Origin: an uncultured Bacteroidota bacterium
GTDB taxonomy: Bacteria > Bacteroidota > Bacteroidia > Flavobacteriales > Schleiferiaceae
Reading direction: 5' to 3'
DNA: 64,000 bases
Assembly (NCBI GenBank): GCA_913057235.1
Contig: CAJXNI010000006.1
Location: 1 to 64,000, forward strand
In this document: in pieces, positions 25,566 through 35,022 of the stretch
Layout: each line of letters begins with the position of its first letter
Numbering within the stretch: position 1 is the stretch's first letter
The notes under the pieces: model-generated
What the model was told of the DNA's origin: nothing
Database searches by the model: none
Seen by the model: the letters and a program-made list of their open reading frames with translations, nothing else
Made by a program: the position numbers and the translations under genes

Positions 25566-26591
25566 ATGAATCCAAAAAGCCCTTTTAAAGGAAAACACGG
25601 CCCCTTACTGTTAGCCGAAATTGGTGGTAACCACGAGGGCGATTTTGAATACGCCAAAAAGCTTACCCAATTGGCCATTGACACTGACGTGGACATGGTT
25701 AAATTTCAAATTTATACGGGCGACTCTCTGGTTTCAAAACTAGAAAGTCCTACCCGAAATAAGCATTTTAAAAAATTTGAATTGAGCCAGGCACAGCACC
25801 TTGAGCTGGCTGAAATGGTTACCAAGGCGGGCATTATGTATACCTCCTCGGTTTGGGACCTATCGGCCATAGCCTGGCTTGATGCTTACATTCCTATTTA
25901 CAAAATCGGCAGCGGTGACCTTACCGCCTATCCTGTTTTAAGAGATACCGCAAAATTGGGCAAGCCGTTAATTATTTCTACCGGTTTAGCTACTGAAGCT
26001 GAGGTTTTGGAATCTATAGCTTTTATTCAAAGTGTAGATCCCATTTATAGAAAACCTGAAAATTTAGCGATTTTGCAATGCACCAGCATGTACCCCATAA
26101 ATCCAGGCGATGCACACCTTAGCGTAATGGGCCGCTTGCGCGAAAAAACAGGACTTACCATTGGCTACAGCGATCATACCGAAGGAAGCAAGGCGTTGCA
26201 ATATGCCACCGCTATGGGGGCTGAGGTTTTAGAATTTCATTTTACCGATGAACGGGCTGGGAAGTCTTTTAGAGACCACAAAGTAAGCCTCATGCCCCAT
26301 GAAGTAAAAGCCTTAATAGAAGAAATAAAGCTTATTCAACAGTTGCAGGGTCATCCGCTTAAAGCGCCTACCCAAATTGAATTAGATAACGGCCACGAGC
26401 TATCTTTTAGAAGAGCCGTTTACCCTAAAACTGATTTACCGGCTGGCACTATTTTAAGTGAAGATAATTTAACGGTATTGCGGCCTAACCACGGCATAGA
26501 TGCCCGGGAGTTTGATAAACTTTTAGGAAAAAAGCTGAACCAAAGTGTGCAGGCTCATCAAAAACTAAGCTGGGATTTTATAGAAGATTAG
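25566..26591 (+). CDS. NeuB/SpsE-like sugar-acid (nonulosonate) synthase
   Basis: 341 aa. TIM-barrel part with LLAEIGGNHEGDFEYAKKL, DMVKFQIY, KIGSGDLTAYP, LQCTSMYP and TIGYSDHTEGS, all matching the N-acetylneuraminate/pseudaminate synthase family; the metal histidine lies in EFHFT (usually EKHFT). Residues about 280-341 form the C-terminal SAF (antifreeze-like) domain with RRAVYPKTDLPAGTIL. It should join phosphoenolpyruvate to a hexose to give a nine-carbon (or related) sugar acid. No NeuC-type epimerase or PseB/C genes are nearby, so the precursor must come from elsewhere or the product is unusual. Confidence 0.87.
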   Translation: MNPKSPFKGKHGPLLLAEIGGNHEGDFEYAKKLTQLAIDTDVDMVKFQIYTGDSLVSKLESPTRNKHFKKFELSQAQHLELAEMVTKAGIMYTSSVWDLSAIAWLDAYIPIYKIGSGDLTAYPVLRDTAKLGKPLIISTGLATEAEVLESIAFIQSVDPIYRKPENLAILQCTSMYPINPGDAHLSVMGRLREKTGLTIGYSDHTEGSKALQYATAMGAEVLEFHFTDERAGKSFRDHKVSLMPHEVKALIEEIKLIQQLQGHPLKAPTQIELDNGHELSFRRAVYPKTDLPAGTILSEDNLTVLRPNHGIDAREFDKLLGKKLNQSVQAHQKLSWDFIED

Positions 26592-26593
26592 GA

Positions 26594-27211
26594 ATGGTGC
26601 AGTACTATTTAAGAACTTTTAGACCTAAGTTTTTGGGCTGGCTAACCCGGCTTGTTTACCGTGGCAAGAATGTGCATTTTGGTAAAAACTTCCGCTGTGA
26701 CGCCATTCCTAAAATTCTTATTGATAAAAATGCCCAACTTCACGTTGCAGATCATGTAGAGTTACGCAGAAGTATTGAAATAAGAGTACACCAACGGTCT
26801 AAAATTGTGATTGGGTCTAAAGTACGGATAGACCGAGGGGTAAGGATTTTAGCCACCAACACTGCCCAAATTACACTGCATGAAGGGGTGCGAGTGGGTT
26901 TATATACTGTGTTTAACGGAGGCGATGACATTACGGTAGGAGCCCGTAGCCTAATCTCAGGATTTGTTTATTTACAAACCAGTATGCATGGTTTTAAAGA
27001 TAAATCCGTAGCTGTGCAAAAACAGGGTTATACGCACGCTCCGGTGCAGCTAGAAGAAGATACCTGGTTGGGGGCACATGTAGTAGTTTTGCCAGGCGTT
27101 ACCCTGGCTAAAGGAGTAGTTGTAGGCAGTAATGCGGTAGTTACTAAACCGGCTGCAGCCTACACTATTTTGGGGGGCGTACCGGCCAAGATGCTCAATG
27201 AAAGAAACTAA
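26594..27211 (+). CDS. Second hexapeptide-repeat acyltransferase
   Basis: 205 aa, 2 bases after the NeuB-like gene. Hexapeptide repeats from about 40 to 195 (KILIDKNAQLHVADHVELR, KIVIGSKVRIDRGVRI, ITVGARSLISGFVY) with the expected histidine in TSMHGF and the C-terminal GGVPAKML. The region around VFNGGDDITVG replaces the usual N-acetyl donor loop. It probably puts an acetyl or other acyl group on the glycan. Followed by the GT2-fusion gene after one base. Confidence 0.85.
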   Translation: MVQYYLRTFRPKFLGWLTRLVYRGKNVHFGKNFRCDAIPKILIDKNAQLHVADHVELRRSIEIRVHQRSKIVIGSKVRIDRGVRILATNTAQITLHEGVRVGLYTVFNGGDDITVGARSLISGFVYLQTSMHGFKDKSVAVQKQGYTHAPVQLEEDTWLGAHVVVLPGVTLAKGVVVGSNAVVTKPAAAYTILGGVPAKMLNERN

Positions 27212-27212
27212 C

Positions 27213-28580
27213 ATGCAAAAGCCCTTAATTACCGTTTACATCACCAACTATAATTACGAGAAATACATAGAGCAATCTATTGAAAGTGTGCTGGCCCAAA
27301 GTCTGCAAAATTTTGAGCTGCTTATTATTGATGATGGTTCTACTGATAACAGCAAGAATATTATAGAGCGTTACCGCGATGATGAACGCGTGACCATAAT
27401 TTATCAGCAGAATAAAGGCTTAAACATTACCAATAATGTGGCCATGCGTGTAAGCCGCGGTGAATACATTATGCGGCTAGATGCCGATGATTTTCTAGAC
27501 CCATCGGCTTTGGCCGAAATGAGCAATTTATTAGAGCAAAATTCTGAGTTGGGTTTGGTTTTTCCTGATTACTATTATGTAAATGCAGCAGGGCAGATTA
27601 CCGGAGAAGAGCGCAGGCATAATTTTGAAAAGGAAGTTTCACTTTACGATCAGCCTGCCCACGGTGCTTGCACCATGATTCGGTTAAGTTACCTTAAAAA
27701 ATTAGGGGGCTACAATGAGAGTTTCACCTGCCAGGATGGTTATGACCTGTGGCTAAAGTTTATTACCCACTACACGGTAAGCAACATAAATAAGCCGCTT
27801 TTTTACTACCGCAGGCATGGCGAAAATTTGACCACCAATGAAAAGCGCATATTAGACACACGCAGAGCTATTAAGGAAGCTTTTTTAGCCGAGGAAAAAA
27901 ACCGGTACCAGAGTACCTTAATGGTAATTCCCGTGAGGAATACCCTCATTAATGGGCAAAGCTGGCCCCTTTATAAAGTACAGGGCAAAAGTATTTTAGA
28001 GCAAAAAGTGGCTACTTGCTTAGAGGCCCAATGCTGCGGTGAAGTTGCGGTAGTATCTTCTGATCAAGAGATTTTAGCATTTGCGGAAACCACTTTTAGT
28101 CACAATGACAAGGTGCAAATAATAGAGCGGCCAGCAAGCTTGGCCGGCCCAAACCAAACCTTAGGTGCCACGGTAAATCTTGCCGTGCAAAAGGCTCAAA
28201 AGAAAGACTTAGGCTACGTGCTTACTGCGGCTTTGGAATATCCGTTTTTAAGCGCCTCTATGCTAGACGATGCCTTAAATACTTTACTGCTTTTTAAGTC
28301 AGATGCGGTGCTAAGTGTGCGGCCCGATAATAAAAGTTATTACCGCCATACGGGTCATGGGCTTAGCCCCATTTTGGACCAGGAAAAGTTCACGCGCCTT
28401 GAGCGTGAAGCTTTGTACAAGGCGGCAGGAGGGCTTATGCTCAGTACCTTAAGTAGCTTTCGAAAAAATTTAAAGATAAATTCAGGGCAAATTAGCCACG
28501 TGGTGGTAGATGAAAAAGCCGCCTTTGGGGTACATAGCGAATTTGATTTTGAGGTTTTTCAAAGTTTGGCTAAATCCTAA
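27213..28580 (+). CDS. GT2 glycosyltransferase fused to a degenerate CMP-sialate-synthetase (NeuA)-like domain
   Basis: 455 aa from the ATG at 27213, one base after the previous stop (a further ATG at 27198 overlaps that gene). Residues 1-225 are a complete GT2 domain: VYITNYNYEKYIEQSI, IIDDGSTDNS (38-47), RLDADDF (88-94), QDGYDLWLKF. Residues 235-455 follow the outline of NeuA: MVIPVR (start of the P-loop), ERPASLAG, the LTAALEYPFLSASMLDDAL strand-helix and FGVHSEFDFEVF. Key NeuA residues are changed: the K/R-rich P-loop reads NTLINGQSWPLYKVQG, and the metal motif DIDTxxD reads GVHSEFD. The C-terminal part may bind rather than make CMP-sugar. The fusion suggests transfer of the locus's own sugar acid. 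Confidence 0.75.
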   Translation: MQKPLITVYITNYNYEKYIEQSIESVLAQSLQNFELLIIDDGSTDNSKNIIERYRDDERVTIIYQQNKGLNITNNVAMRVSRGEYIMRLDADDFLDPSALAEMSNLLEQNSELGLVFPDYYYVNAAGQITGEERRHNFEKEVSLYDQPAHGACTMIRLSYLKKLGGYNESFTCQDGYDLWLKFITHYTVSNINKPLFYYRRHGENLTTNEKRILDTRRAIKEAFLAEEKNRYQSTLMVIPVRNTLINGQSWPLYKVQGKSILEQKVATCLEAQCCGEVAVVSSDQEILAFAETTFSHNDKVQIIERPASLAGPNQTLGATVNLAVQKAQKKDLGYVLTAALEYPFLSASMLDDALNTLLLFKSDAVLSVRPDNKSYYRHTGHGLSPILDQEKFTRLEREALYKAAGGLMLSTLSSFRKNLKINSGQISHVVVDEKAAFGVHSEFDFEVFQSLAKS

Positions 28581-28615
28581 ACGCATCGTGGGTATGCGGT
28601 AGGCTATAAATTAAG

Positions 28616-28623
28616 TTCCTTTG
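28616..28623 (+). promoter_or_regulatory. Possible -7 promoter element before the WecA-like gene
   Basis: TTCCTTTG, one mismatch from TAnnTTTG, 20 bases before the TTG at 28644. Confidence 0.35.
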
Positions 28624-28643
28624 CACAAATTAAACCGGTAAAA

Positions 28644-29735
28644 TTGACAATAGCTCAAACATACGCGTATGCCCCACTGGTGGCCTTGCTGCTGGCTTTT
28701 GCCATAACCTATTTTTCCATACCGGCTATCATACGGCTTAGCCTAGTTAAAAAGCTGTATGATTTACCCGATGCTCGCAAGAAACATGCGGCCCGCATTT
28801 CGCCTTTAGGAGGCATGGCCATTTTTGGAGGCATGATTATTTCCTTTGTCTTTTGTACGGCCCACCTGGCCAACCCAGCTTTAAATTCTGTTTTAGTAGC
28901 CCTTTTCATTCTCTTCATTACCGGAGTAAAAGATGATTTATACCCCTTAGTGCCTTATAAGAAATTAATTGGGCAGGTACTGGCGTCTGCCATAGTGGTT
29001 ATTCAAGGGAATGTAAGGCTTGAGAGTTTTTACGGCATAGCCGGTGTGAATGAACTGCCCTATGCCGTAAGCTTAATTTTAAGCATTGTTTTTTTTCTAG
29101 GCATTATTAACTCCTTTAATTTTATTGACGGCATAAATGGTTTAAGCTCTAGCTTGGGTATTTTGGCCAGTGGCGTGTATGCACTTTGGTTTTTGTATTT
29201 ACAAGAGCCTTTATTTTTGATTTTGAGCCTCTCTATTTTGGGGTCGCAATTGGCATTTTTGCGTTACAACTTGTGGAAAGCAAAAATCTTTATGGGTGAT
29301 AGCGGCAGCATGATATTGGGGTTTTTAGCGGCTTTGCTTACCATTTATTTTTTGCAGGCCAATGAGCAAGCAGAAGTGGTGGTGCTGCGCAAAATAGACG
29401 CCATGGTTTTTGCCTTTTCGGTGATTATTATCCCTGTTTTTGATACCGCCCGGGTAATTTTCATTCGCTTATTTATTCTAAAACGTTCTCCCTTTACCGC
29501 TGATAGGAACCATATTCATCACGCATTATTAGACATAGGTTTAAGTCATGCCCAGGCCAGCCTGAGCCTATTGGGTGTAAACGTATTACTGGTATTATTT
29601 ACTTTTCTTTTAAACCCGGTTATTAGAGCTTCACTTTTGTTTACCCTGCTTATTATCTTGGCGCTGGGTCTTTCTCAAATACCGTTTTTTATTAAAAAAG
29701 CACAAAAAAAGCGTGGACAGTATCCCTCAGGCTAA
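28644..29735 (+). CDS. WecA/TagO-like undecaprenyl-phosphate sugar-1-phosphate transferase
   Basis: 363 aa, TTG start, about eleven membrane segments. Diagnostic motifs of the MraY/WecA superfamily: D97-D98 in GVKDDLYP, NFIDGINGL (159-167), FMGDSGSMILG (217-226) and RNHIHHAL late in the chain. It should start glycan assembly by moving GlcNAc-1-phosphate or a similar sugar onto undecaprenyl phosphate at the inner membrane. It overlaps the following ligase-like gene by 23 bases, so both are made together. Confidence 0.9.
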   Translation: MTIAQTYAYAPLVALLLAFAITYFSIPAIIRLSLVKKLYDLPDARKKHAARISPLGGMAIFGGMIISFVFCTAHLANPALNSVLVALFILFITGVKDDLYPLVPYKKLIGQVLASAIVVIQGNVRLESFYGIAGVNELPYAVSLILSIVFFLGIINSFNFIDGINGLSSSLGILASGVYALWFLYLQEPLFLILSLSILGSQLAFLRYNLWKAKIFMGDSGSMILGFLAALLTIYFLQANEQAEVVVLRKIDAMVFAFSVIIIPVFDTARVIFIRLFILKRSPFTADRNHIHHALLDIGLSHAQASLSLLGVNVLLVLFTFLLNPVIRASLLFTLLIILALGLSQIPFFIKKAQKKRGQYPSG

Positions 29736-30987
29736 AGGCAAAATTGGGGCGGCTAATCACTTTGAAGCGGCCTTTATGCTGGTGTTATTTTGCTTACCCC
29801 TGGGTAACAAACTAGTCAGTAATCTCGCCATGTTCTTACTGGTATTAAACTGCCTCTTTTTTCTAAAGAGAGATCATTGGAAAATGGCTTTTCGCTCACC
29901 CCTATTTTGGGCTCCGGCTGCTTTTTTTGCCTTGCATGTTTTATCCTTAATTTATACTCAAAATATAGAACAAGGCTTACGCGGATTAGAAACCAAGTTG
30001 AGTTTTTTACTAGCGCCCTTGCTTATTGTGGCCTCTCGCCCATGGTTTACCTCCTCAGCGCGATTTAGATTATTGATTGCTTTTTCTGCCGGAGTACTGG
30101 CCGCCTGCTTATGGGCCCTAGGCAACGCAGCGTGGCTGGCCTGGCAAGAAGGGGCCTGGTTTTATGATTTAGAGGATGGTTTAGGCAGGCGCTACTATTT
30201 TGTGTATACCCACTTAGCCAAACCCATTATGCACCCTGGTTATTTTAGCACCTATTTGGGCTTTGCGCTTTTTTGTGTTTTGGCTCTCTGGCAGTATTTT
30301 AAAGTTAAATGGCCGCTTCTAGCCGCCATGGTTTTCTTTTTTTGCATGATGTTACTGCTTCAGGGCCGTATAAATCTCATGGCCTTTTTTCTAACCCTGG
30401 GCATGGCCGCCTTGGGTCTAGCTATTAAGAGGCGAGCCTTCATTTGGCTTATTATTCCCTTGGTACCCATTGCCCTTTTGGCCGGAGTGCTAACATTTAC
30501 CTCCAGTGATTTCAGCAGCCGCTATTTTCAGTGGCCCAATCTGGATTATGATATTTCAGGCAACGAGTTTAATTCGGCTACCTACCGCTTAGCTGAGTGG
30601 CGCTGCGCGGCACAGGTAATTGCCGAGCAACCGTTGCTGGGCACGGGCTTTGGCGATCAAAAAGATGCCTTGCTAAAGGCCTACCAAGACCATCAATTCT
30701 GGGCGGGCCTTAAGCATAGGTACAATGCCCACAACCAGTATTTAGAAACTACCATGGCCCTGGGCTTTACCGGCCTTCTTTTCCTGCTGATTCTCTTGGG
30801 GCTTTATCTCAAAATTGCCTGGCAGCAAAAAAACTACCTGGTGGTATTATGCCTGGTGTTTTTTAGTTTATGCATGCTTACTGAAAGCATGTGGGTGAGA
30901 GCCTGGGCGGTTTTACTTTTCAATGCTTTTATCCCCCTGTTTTTAACGGTGGGCTCGGTAAATGGTAAAGTTTCGGGTCGTTTTTAA
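29713..30987 (+). CDS. O-antigen ligase/polymerase family membrane protein (second copy)
   Basis: 424 aa from GTG 29713, overlapping the WecA-like gene. About eleven membrane segments; the periplasmic loop carries GTGFGDQKDALLKAY and YNAHNQYLETTMALGFTG, matching the H-N-x-YL...GxxG motif of Wzy/WaaL proteins. Sequence differs clearly from the copy at 18911, though both share LTESM near the end. One may polymerise and the other ligate. Last gene of the locus; no terminator hairpin was found before the convergent dnaG. Confidence 0.82.
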   Translation: MDSIPQAKGKIGAANHFEAAFMLVLFCLPLGNKLVSNLAMFLLVLNCLFFLKRDHWKMAFRSPLFWAPAAFFALHVLSLIYTQNIEQGLRGLETKLSFLLAPLLIVASRPWFTSSARFRLLIAFSAGVLAACLWALGNAAWLAWQEGAWFYDLEDGLGRRYYFVYTHLAKPIMHPGYFSTYLGFALFCVLALWQYFKVKWPLLAAMVFFFCMMLLLQGRINLMAFFLTLGMAALGLAIKRRAFIWLIIPLVPIALLAGVLTFTSSDFSSRYFQWPNLDYDISGNEFNSATYRLAEWRCAAQVIAEQPLLGTGFGDQKDALLKAYQDHQFWAGLKHRYNAHNQYLETTMALGFTGLLFLLILLGLYLKIAWQQKNYLVVLCLVFFSLCMLTESMWVRAWAVLLFNAFIPLFLTVGSVNGKVSGRF

Positions 30988-31090
30988 AAATTGCAAAACA
31001 CCCTGTTCACCAAGCCAAAAAGTCGCGCTTTGCTAGCTGGGTTCAATTTTAGAAATGTATAGGTAAAAATAGACGCATCCTTGCGCTCTT

Positions 31091-33055
31091 TTATACCACT
31101 CTATTTAGCGTGTGGTTGATTTCAACCCGCAGCTTATTTAAATCCATTAAGGTTTTAAGCGTATCCTCATCAGGTTCCTGGCCTTGTTTAAGGGCTCCCT
31201 CCATTGAATGGATGATTTGCGTGATTTTTTTTTCTTTGAGCCTTAGAATACTTTCTTGCGTGTAGCGCGGCACAAAGGAGTCTTTGGCCGGGGGGTAAAT
31301 GCTTTTTTTCTCCCATTTGTGAAGATCGGGGGCATCGGCAATAAGGTCTACCACGGCATGCATTAAGGTTTTGTCGCCTTCCCGTAAAAAAGCCTCTGGC
31401 TGTAAAATCACCGATTGCTCATTGTAGTAGTAGGCAAATTTTTCCAGGATTTTTTTAAAAATGGGGTGTTCAAATTCCAGCTCGTCATTGGCCAGCTCAG
31501 TTAAAATATACACCGCTACGGGTTCCTCAATGGGTTCTTCTTCGCTTTCATGCAAGGCCTTAAACTCAAACTCCTTGGCTCCGTGATTCAGCAACAACCA
31601 GCACAGCGAGCGCTCTTGCTGGTGCAATGGGCTGAGGTGAATGTGATCCTCTTCGTCAGGGCTCTTTTCTTCTTGTTCTACCACAGAGAGGGCGGGGCGG
31701 TTGCGCTCTTCGCGCTGCCTTTGCCGTTGAATCTTGCGTTGCTCTTCTTCCTGCTTTTTGGTCACCATTTGCCCCAACTCGCTAAAAAGCACGCGCTCCT
31801 CTAAACCTAAAATGGCCGCTGTTTCCTGAATGTAGGCATCGCGCTCCAGCGCATCCGGTATGAGCGTAATGCTTTTTACCATTTCCCGTGCGGCCCTTGA
31901 TTTTTCAATGGGGCTGTCACCCGCATCTTCTAAAAGCAGGCGGGCTTTAAAGCGCAGAAAATTGGTTTTTTCCTCTTGCAGGTAATCTTTTAACTCGGGG
32001 GTGGAAACGCTTCGGGCGTAGGAGTCGGGGTCTTCGCCTTCTGGAAAAAGTACCACTGACACCTCCATGCCTTGCTCCAAGATGAGATCAATGCCGCGCA
32101 AACTGGCTTTGATTCCGGCTGGGTCGCCATCGTACAAAAGGGTAATGTTACGGGTGTAGCGCTTTATAAGGTTTATTTGATCTACCGTTAAAGCCGTACC
32201 GCTGCTGGCTACCACATTTTGCACCCCGGCTTGGTGCAGGCTAATTACATCGGTGTAGCCTTCTACCAAAAAGCATTCATCGGCTTTGCCAATTTCGGCT
32301 TTAGCCTGATAAATACCGTAGAGGATTTTACTCTTGTGGTAAATTTCACTTTCGGGGCTGTTGAGGTACTTGGCAATTTTGGCCTCTTTTTGCAGGGTAC
32401 GGCCGCCAAAGCCCAGCACACGGCCGGTGTGGCTGAGAATGGGAAACATCACTCTTCCGCGAAAGCGATCGTATTTTTTGCTGCCTTTCACCTGGGTTAA
32501 ACCCGATTTTTCCAGGAACTCCAGCTGGTAATTTTCCTGCAGGGCTTTGGTGGTAAAGGCTTCAAAATCATCTGGGCTGTAGCCCAATTGAAAATCTTTG
32601 ATTATTTGGGGGGTAAAGCCCCGCTCTTTAAAATAGCTGAGGCCAATTTGCTTGCCGTTTTGGGTGTGCCACAATTGCTTTTGAAAAAAATCATTGGCAA
32701 ACTCGTTCACTAGAAAAAGACTTTCCCTTAGGTTGCGTGATTCTTTCTGCTCATCGGTTTGCTGATCCTCTTCAACTTCAATATTGTATTTTTTAGCCAG
32801 GTAACGGAGCGCCTCGGGGTAGGTGTAATGCTCGTGCTCCATTAAAAAGGTAACCACGGTGCCGCCTTTGCCACTGCTGAAATCTTTAAAAATTTGCTTG
32901 GCGGGAGAAACCATAAAAGAAGGCGTGCGCTCATTGGTGAAAGGGCTCAAACCTTTGAGAGAACTCCCCGACTTTTTCAGCTGCACAAAATCGCCAATGA
33001 CCTCCTCAATACGGGCGGTGTCAAAAATTTTGTCTACCGTTTCCTGACTAATCAT
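31091..33055 (-). CDS. dnaG: DNA primase
   Basis: 654 aa. Makes RNA primers for replication. N-terminal domain in the place of the CHC2 zinc finger, but the ligands are gone: where E. coli has C40, H43, C61 and C64 this protein has Ser, Thr, Asp and Ser (GLSPFTNERTPSF, then IFKDFSSGKGG). The primase core with TOPRIM is intact: FLVEGYTDVISLHQAG and LLYDGDPAGIKAS. The C-terminal third (about 430-654) is charged and binds the helicase. Loss of the zinc site is seen in other Bacteroidota primases. A promoter lies right before the start; the gene stands alone. Confidence 0.95.
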   Translation of the reverse strand: MISQETVDKIFDTARIEEVIGDFVQLKKSGSSLKGLSPFTNERTPSFMVSPAKQIFKDFSSGKGGTVVTFLMEHEHYTYPEALRYLAKKYNIEVEEDQQTDEQKESRNLRESLFLVNEFANDFFQKQLWHTQNGKQIGLSYFKERGFTPQIIKDFQLGYSPDDFEAFTTKALQENYQLEFLEKSGLTQVKGSKKYDRFRGRVMFPILSHTGRVLGFGGRTLQKEAKIAKYLNSPESEIYHKSKILYGIYQAKAEIGKADECFLVEGYTDVISLHQAGVQNVVASSGTALTVDQINLIKRYTRNITLLYDGDPAGIKASLRGIDLILEQGMEVSVVLFPEGEDPDSYARSVSTPELKDYLQEEKTNFLRFKARLLLEDAGDSPIEKSRAAREMVKSITLIPDALERDAYIQETAAILGLEERVLFSELGQMVTKKQEEEQRKIQRQRQREERNRPALSVVEQEEKSPDEEDHIHLSPLHQQERSLCWLLLNHGAKEFEFKALHESEEEPIEEPVAVYILTELANDELEFEHPIFKKILEKFAYYYNEQSVILQPEAFLREGDKTLMHAVVDLIADAPDLHKWEKKSIYPPAKDSFVPRYTQESILRLKEKKITQIIHSMEGALKQGQEPDEDTLKTLMDLNKLRVEINHTLNRVV

Positions 33056-33060
33056 GAGCG

Positions 33061-33068
33061 CAAAATTA
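33061..33068 (-). promoter_or_regulatory. -7 promoter element of dnaG (near-leaderless)
   Basis: Minus strand TAATTTTG ends 5 bases before the ATG at 33055. Confidence 0.6.
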
Positions 33069-33235
33069 GGGTTTATGGTTCATTGGTTATACACTCGAAA
33101 ACGCTTGTTTGCTAGGGCTTGTGCGCGTGCACTTTGATCAATGGGTAAAGTTTTTTATTTTTCGAGAAATTTCTTACCCAAACTAAACAACCTAAAAGCC
33201 ACCTTGCCGTCCAAAAACTAGAACCCTGCAAAGCA

Positions 33236-35022
33236 ATGTTTATCTGCCTCTTTAATCAAAATAGAACTGAAAAAACTAGGCTGGTCAAAAGGTTTAGGTC
33301 TGTGGCAGTCTTAGTAAGCCTTTTTTGGGCCTTGGGTGGCTGTCCTCCTGCCCAGGCTCAAAACCTAGTTAAAAATCCCTCTTTTGAGGAGTTTAATGAT
33401 TCCTTGAATTTCTATTTATATGCTTATCAGGATTCCTTTCCAGGCATTAACAATTGGTTTACACCGCTAACTCACCGATTAGGAGGTGTGCTAGTTACAG
33501 AATTGAAAGAGTGATTCATCGTAACTTAAATCTTGTTTTCCCACGAACCGATTCCGCTCATGCGATAGTCGCCCTTGGTTCTTCTTGGCGTGTACCCTTT
33601 TTGAAAGTGGGGAAATCTTTTGTGCAAACCCATCTAAAAGAACCTTTAGAGAGTAGTTGCCCTTATTATACCGGTTTCTATTACATTTTTAGATGGACCG
33701 CCTTTACAGGAGATCCTTTTGTAGATGATTCCATTTATTACGCGGCCAACCGTTTAGGGTTGCATCTTTCAACATCTCGCATACGGGAGCTAGGTGACAC
33801 TACCGCCAACGGTAATGCGCAAATATTCGCTTTCAATAACCAAGGCATTGTGCCTCAAGTGGCCATACCGGTTACCGGTGGTTTTTACATGGATACCACG
33901 CAATATGCTTTAGCGGCTGATACTTTAATAGCCCAAGGAGGCGAGGAGTTTTTAACTATCGGGAACTTTTACGCGATGAATCAAACTTTTGCCCGTTCTT
34001 TCGCCACGGGAGCTATAAAAACAGGCACAAGCCCAGGGCTAGCAAATCACTGGAGTTCCTGGGCTTATGTGGATGATGTTTTTGTAATACCCTTGCCCCC
34101 GCCTGACAGCATGCTGCAAGGCACTAAAGATACCAGCTTGTGCTTGGGAGAATCACTAACCTTAAGCGCAAGCAGCCCTAACCCTAGTTACAGTTTTGTA
34201 TGGGATAATGGCGATACCAGCGCTACTCGCACCGTAAACCAACCCGGTACCTACTGGGTAAAATTGCTATGCGGCTGCACTAAAACTTTGGTAGATACTA
34301 TTGTGGTAGAAGGCATTGCTCCCCTTACTACCCAGCATAACTTGAGCGACACTACATTATGTACCGGTGAAACCTTAATTGAGGTTTTAGACCCAAGCCT
34401 GGCGTATTGGCTCAACGGTGTACCTCTTAACACGGCTTCCTTGTCTATCGGTCAAGCCGGAAATTACACCCTGCAGTGGACCAACGGTTGCGACACCTTG
34501 GAAAGTAATTTTACGCTTGATTACTTCCCACCCAGCGTGTTTCCGGCTTTAAGCCTGGATAGTATCCAGTGCGAGCTAAGCAGCTACACTTTACCTATAC
34601 CGCCTGTAGACAGCCTTACAGTTTTGCTCAATAACCAATTGCGAGCCTTGCCGCTAACCCTTAGCGAGTACGGAGAATACACGCTTTCATTAGCTAGTGT
34701 TTGTGACACCATGCGCTATGCCTTTAGCTACAATCAAGACAATTGCCTGCCCGAAATTTTCATACCCAATGCTTTTACCCCTAATGGCGATGGTTTGAAT
34801 GACTTCTTTGCTTTTGAAATACCCGGCAATGTAGAGTCCTATGAGCTGGTGATTTTTAGCCGCTGGGGGCAGCAGGTTTTTAGAAGTCAGCATGAGACCG
34901 TTTTCTGGAATGGAGAAGTGAATGGCCAACCCGTGAGCGGTATTTTCACTTACTTTTTTCGTGTAAGCGTAAATGGCCATGAGCAGGAATACCGGGGTAC
35001 GGTGAAGGTGGTGCGGTACTAA
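33236..35022 (+). pseudogene. Frame-shifted secreted protein with T9SS type B (CHU_C) sorting domain
   Basis: Two frames make up one gene. Frame one (33236-33514) gives a signal peptide ending in AQAQ and the domain start NLVKNPSFEEFNDSL, common at the front of gliding-motility-associated surface proteins, and stops with TELKE. Frame two (open from 33454 to the TAA at 35022) continues with the matching carbohydrate-binding-like part (YFYIFRWTAF region, TSRIRELGDTT), Ig-like repeats with paired cysteines and the type B end FIPNAFTPNGDGLNDFF...FSRWGQQVF. The break lies between 33454 and 33514. It is a pseudogene, a sequencing error or, less likely, a recoding site. A terminator follows. Confidence 0.75.

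Noticed and set aside
33454-33514. Programmed ribosomal frameshift joining the two frames of the T9SS type B gene
   Set aside because: No slippery heptamer with a following structure was seen; mutation or sequencing error is simpler.
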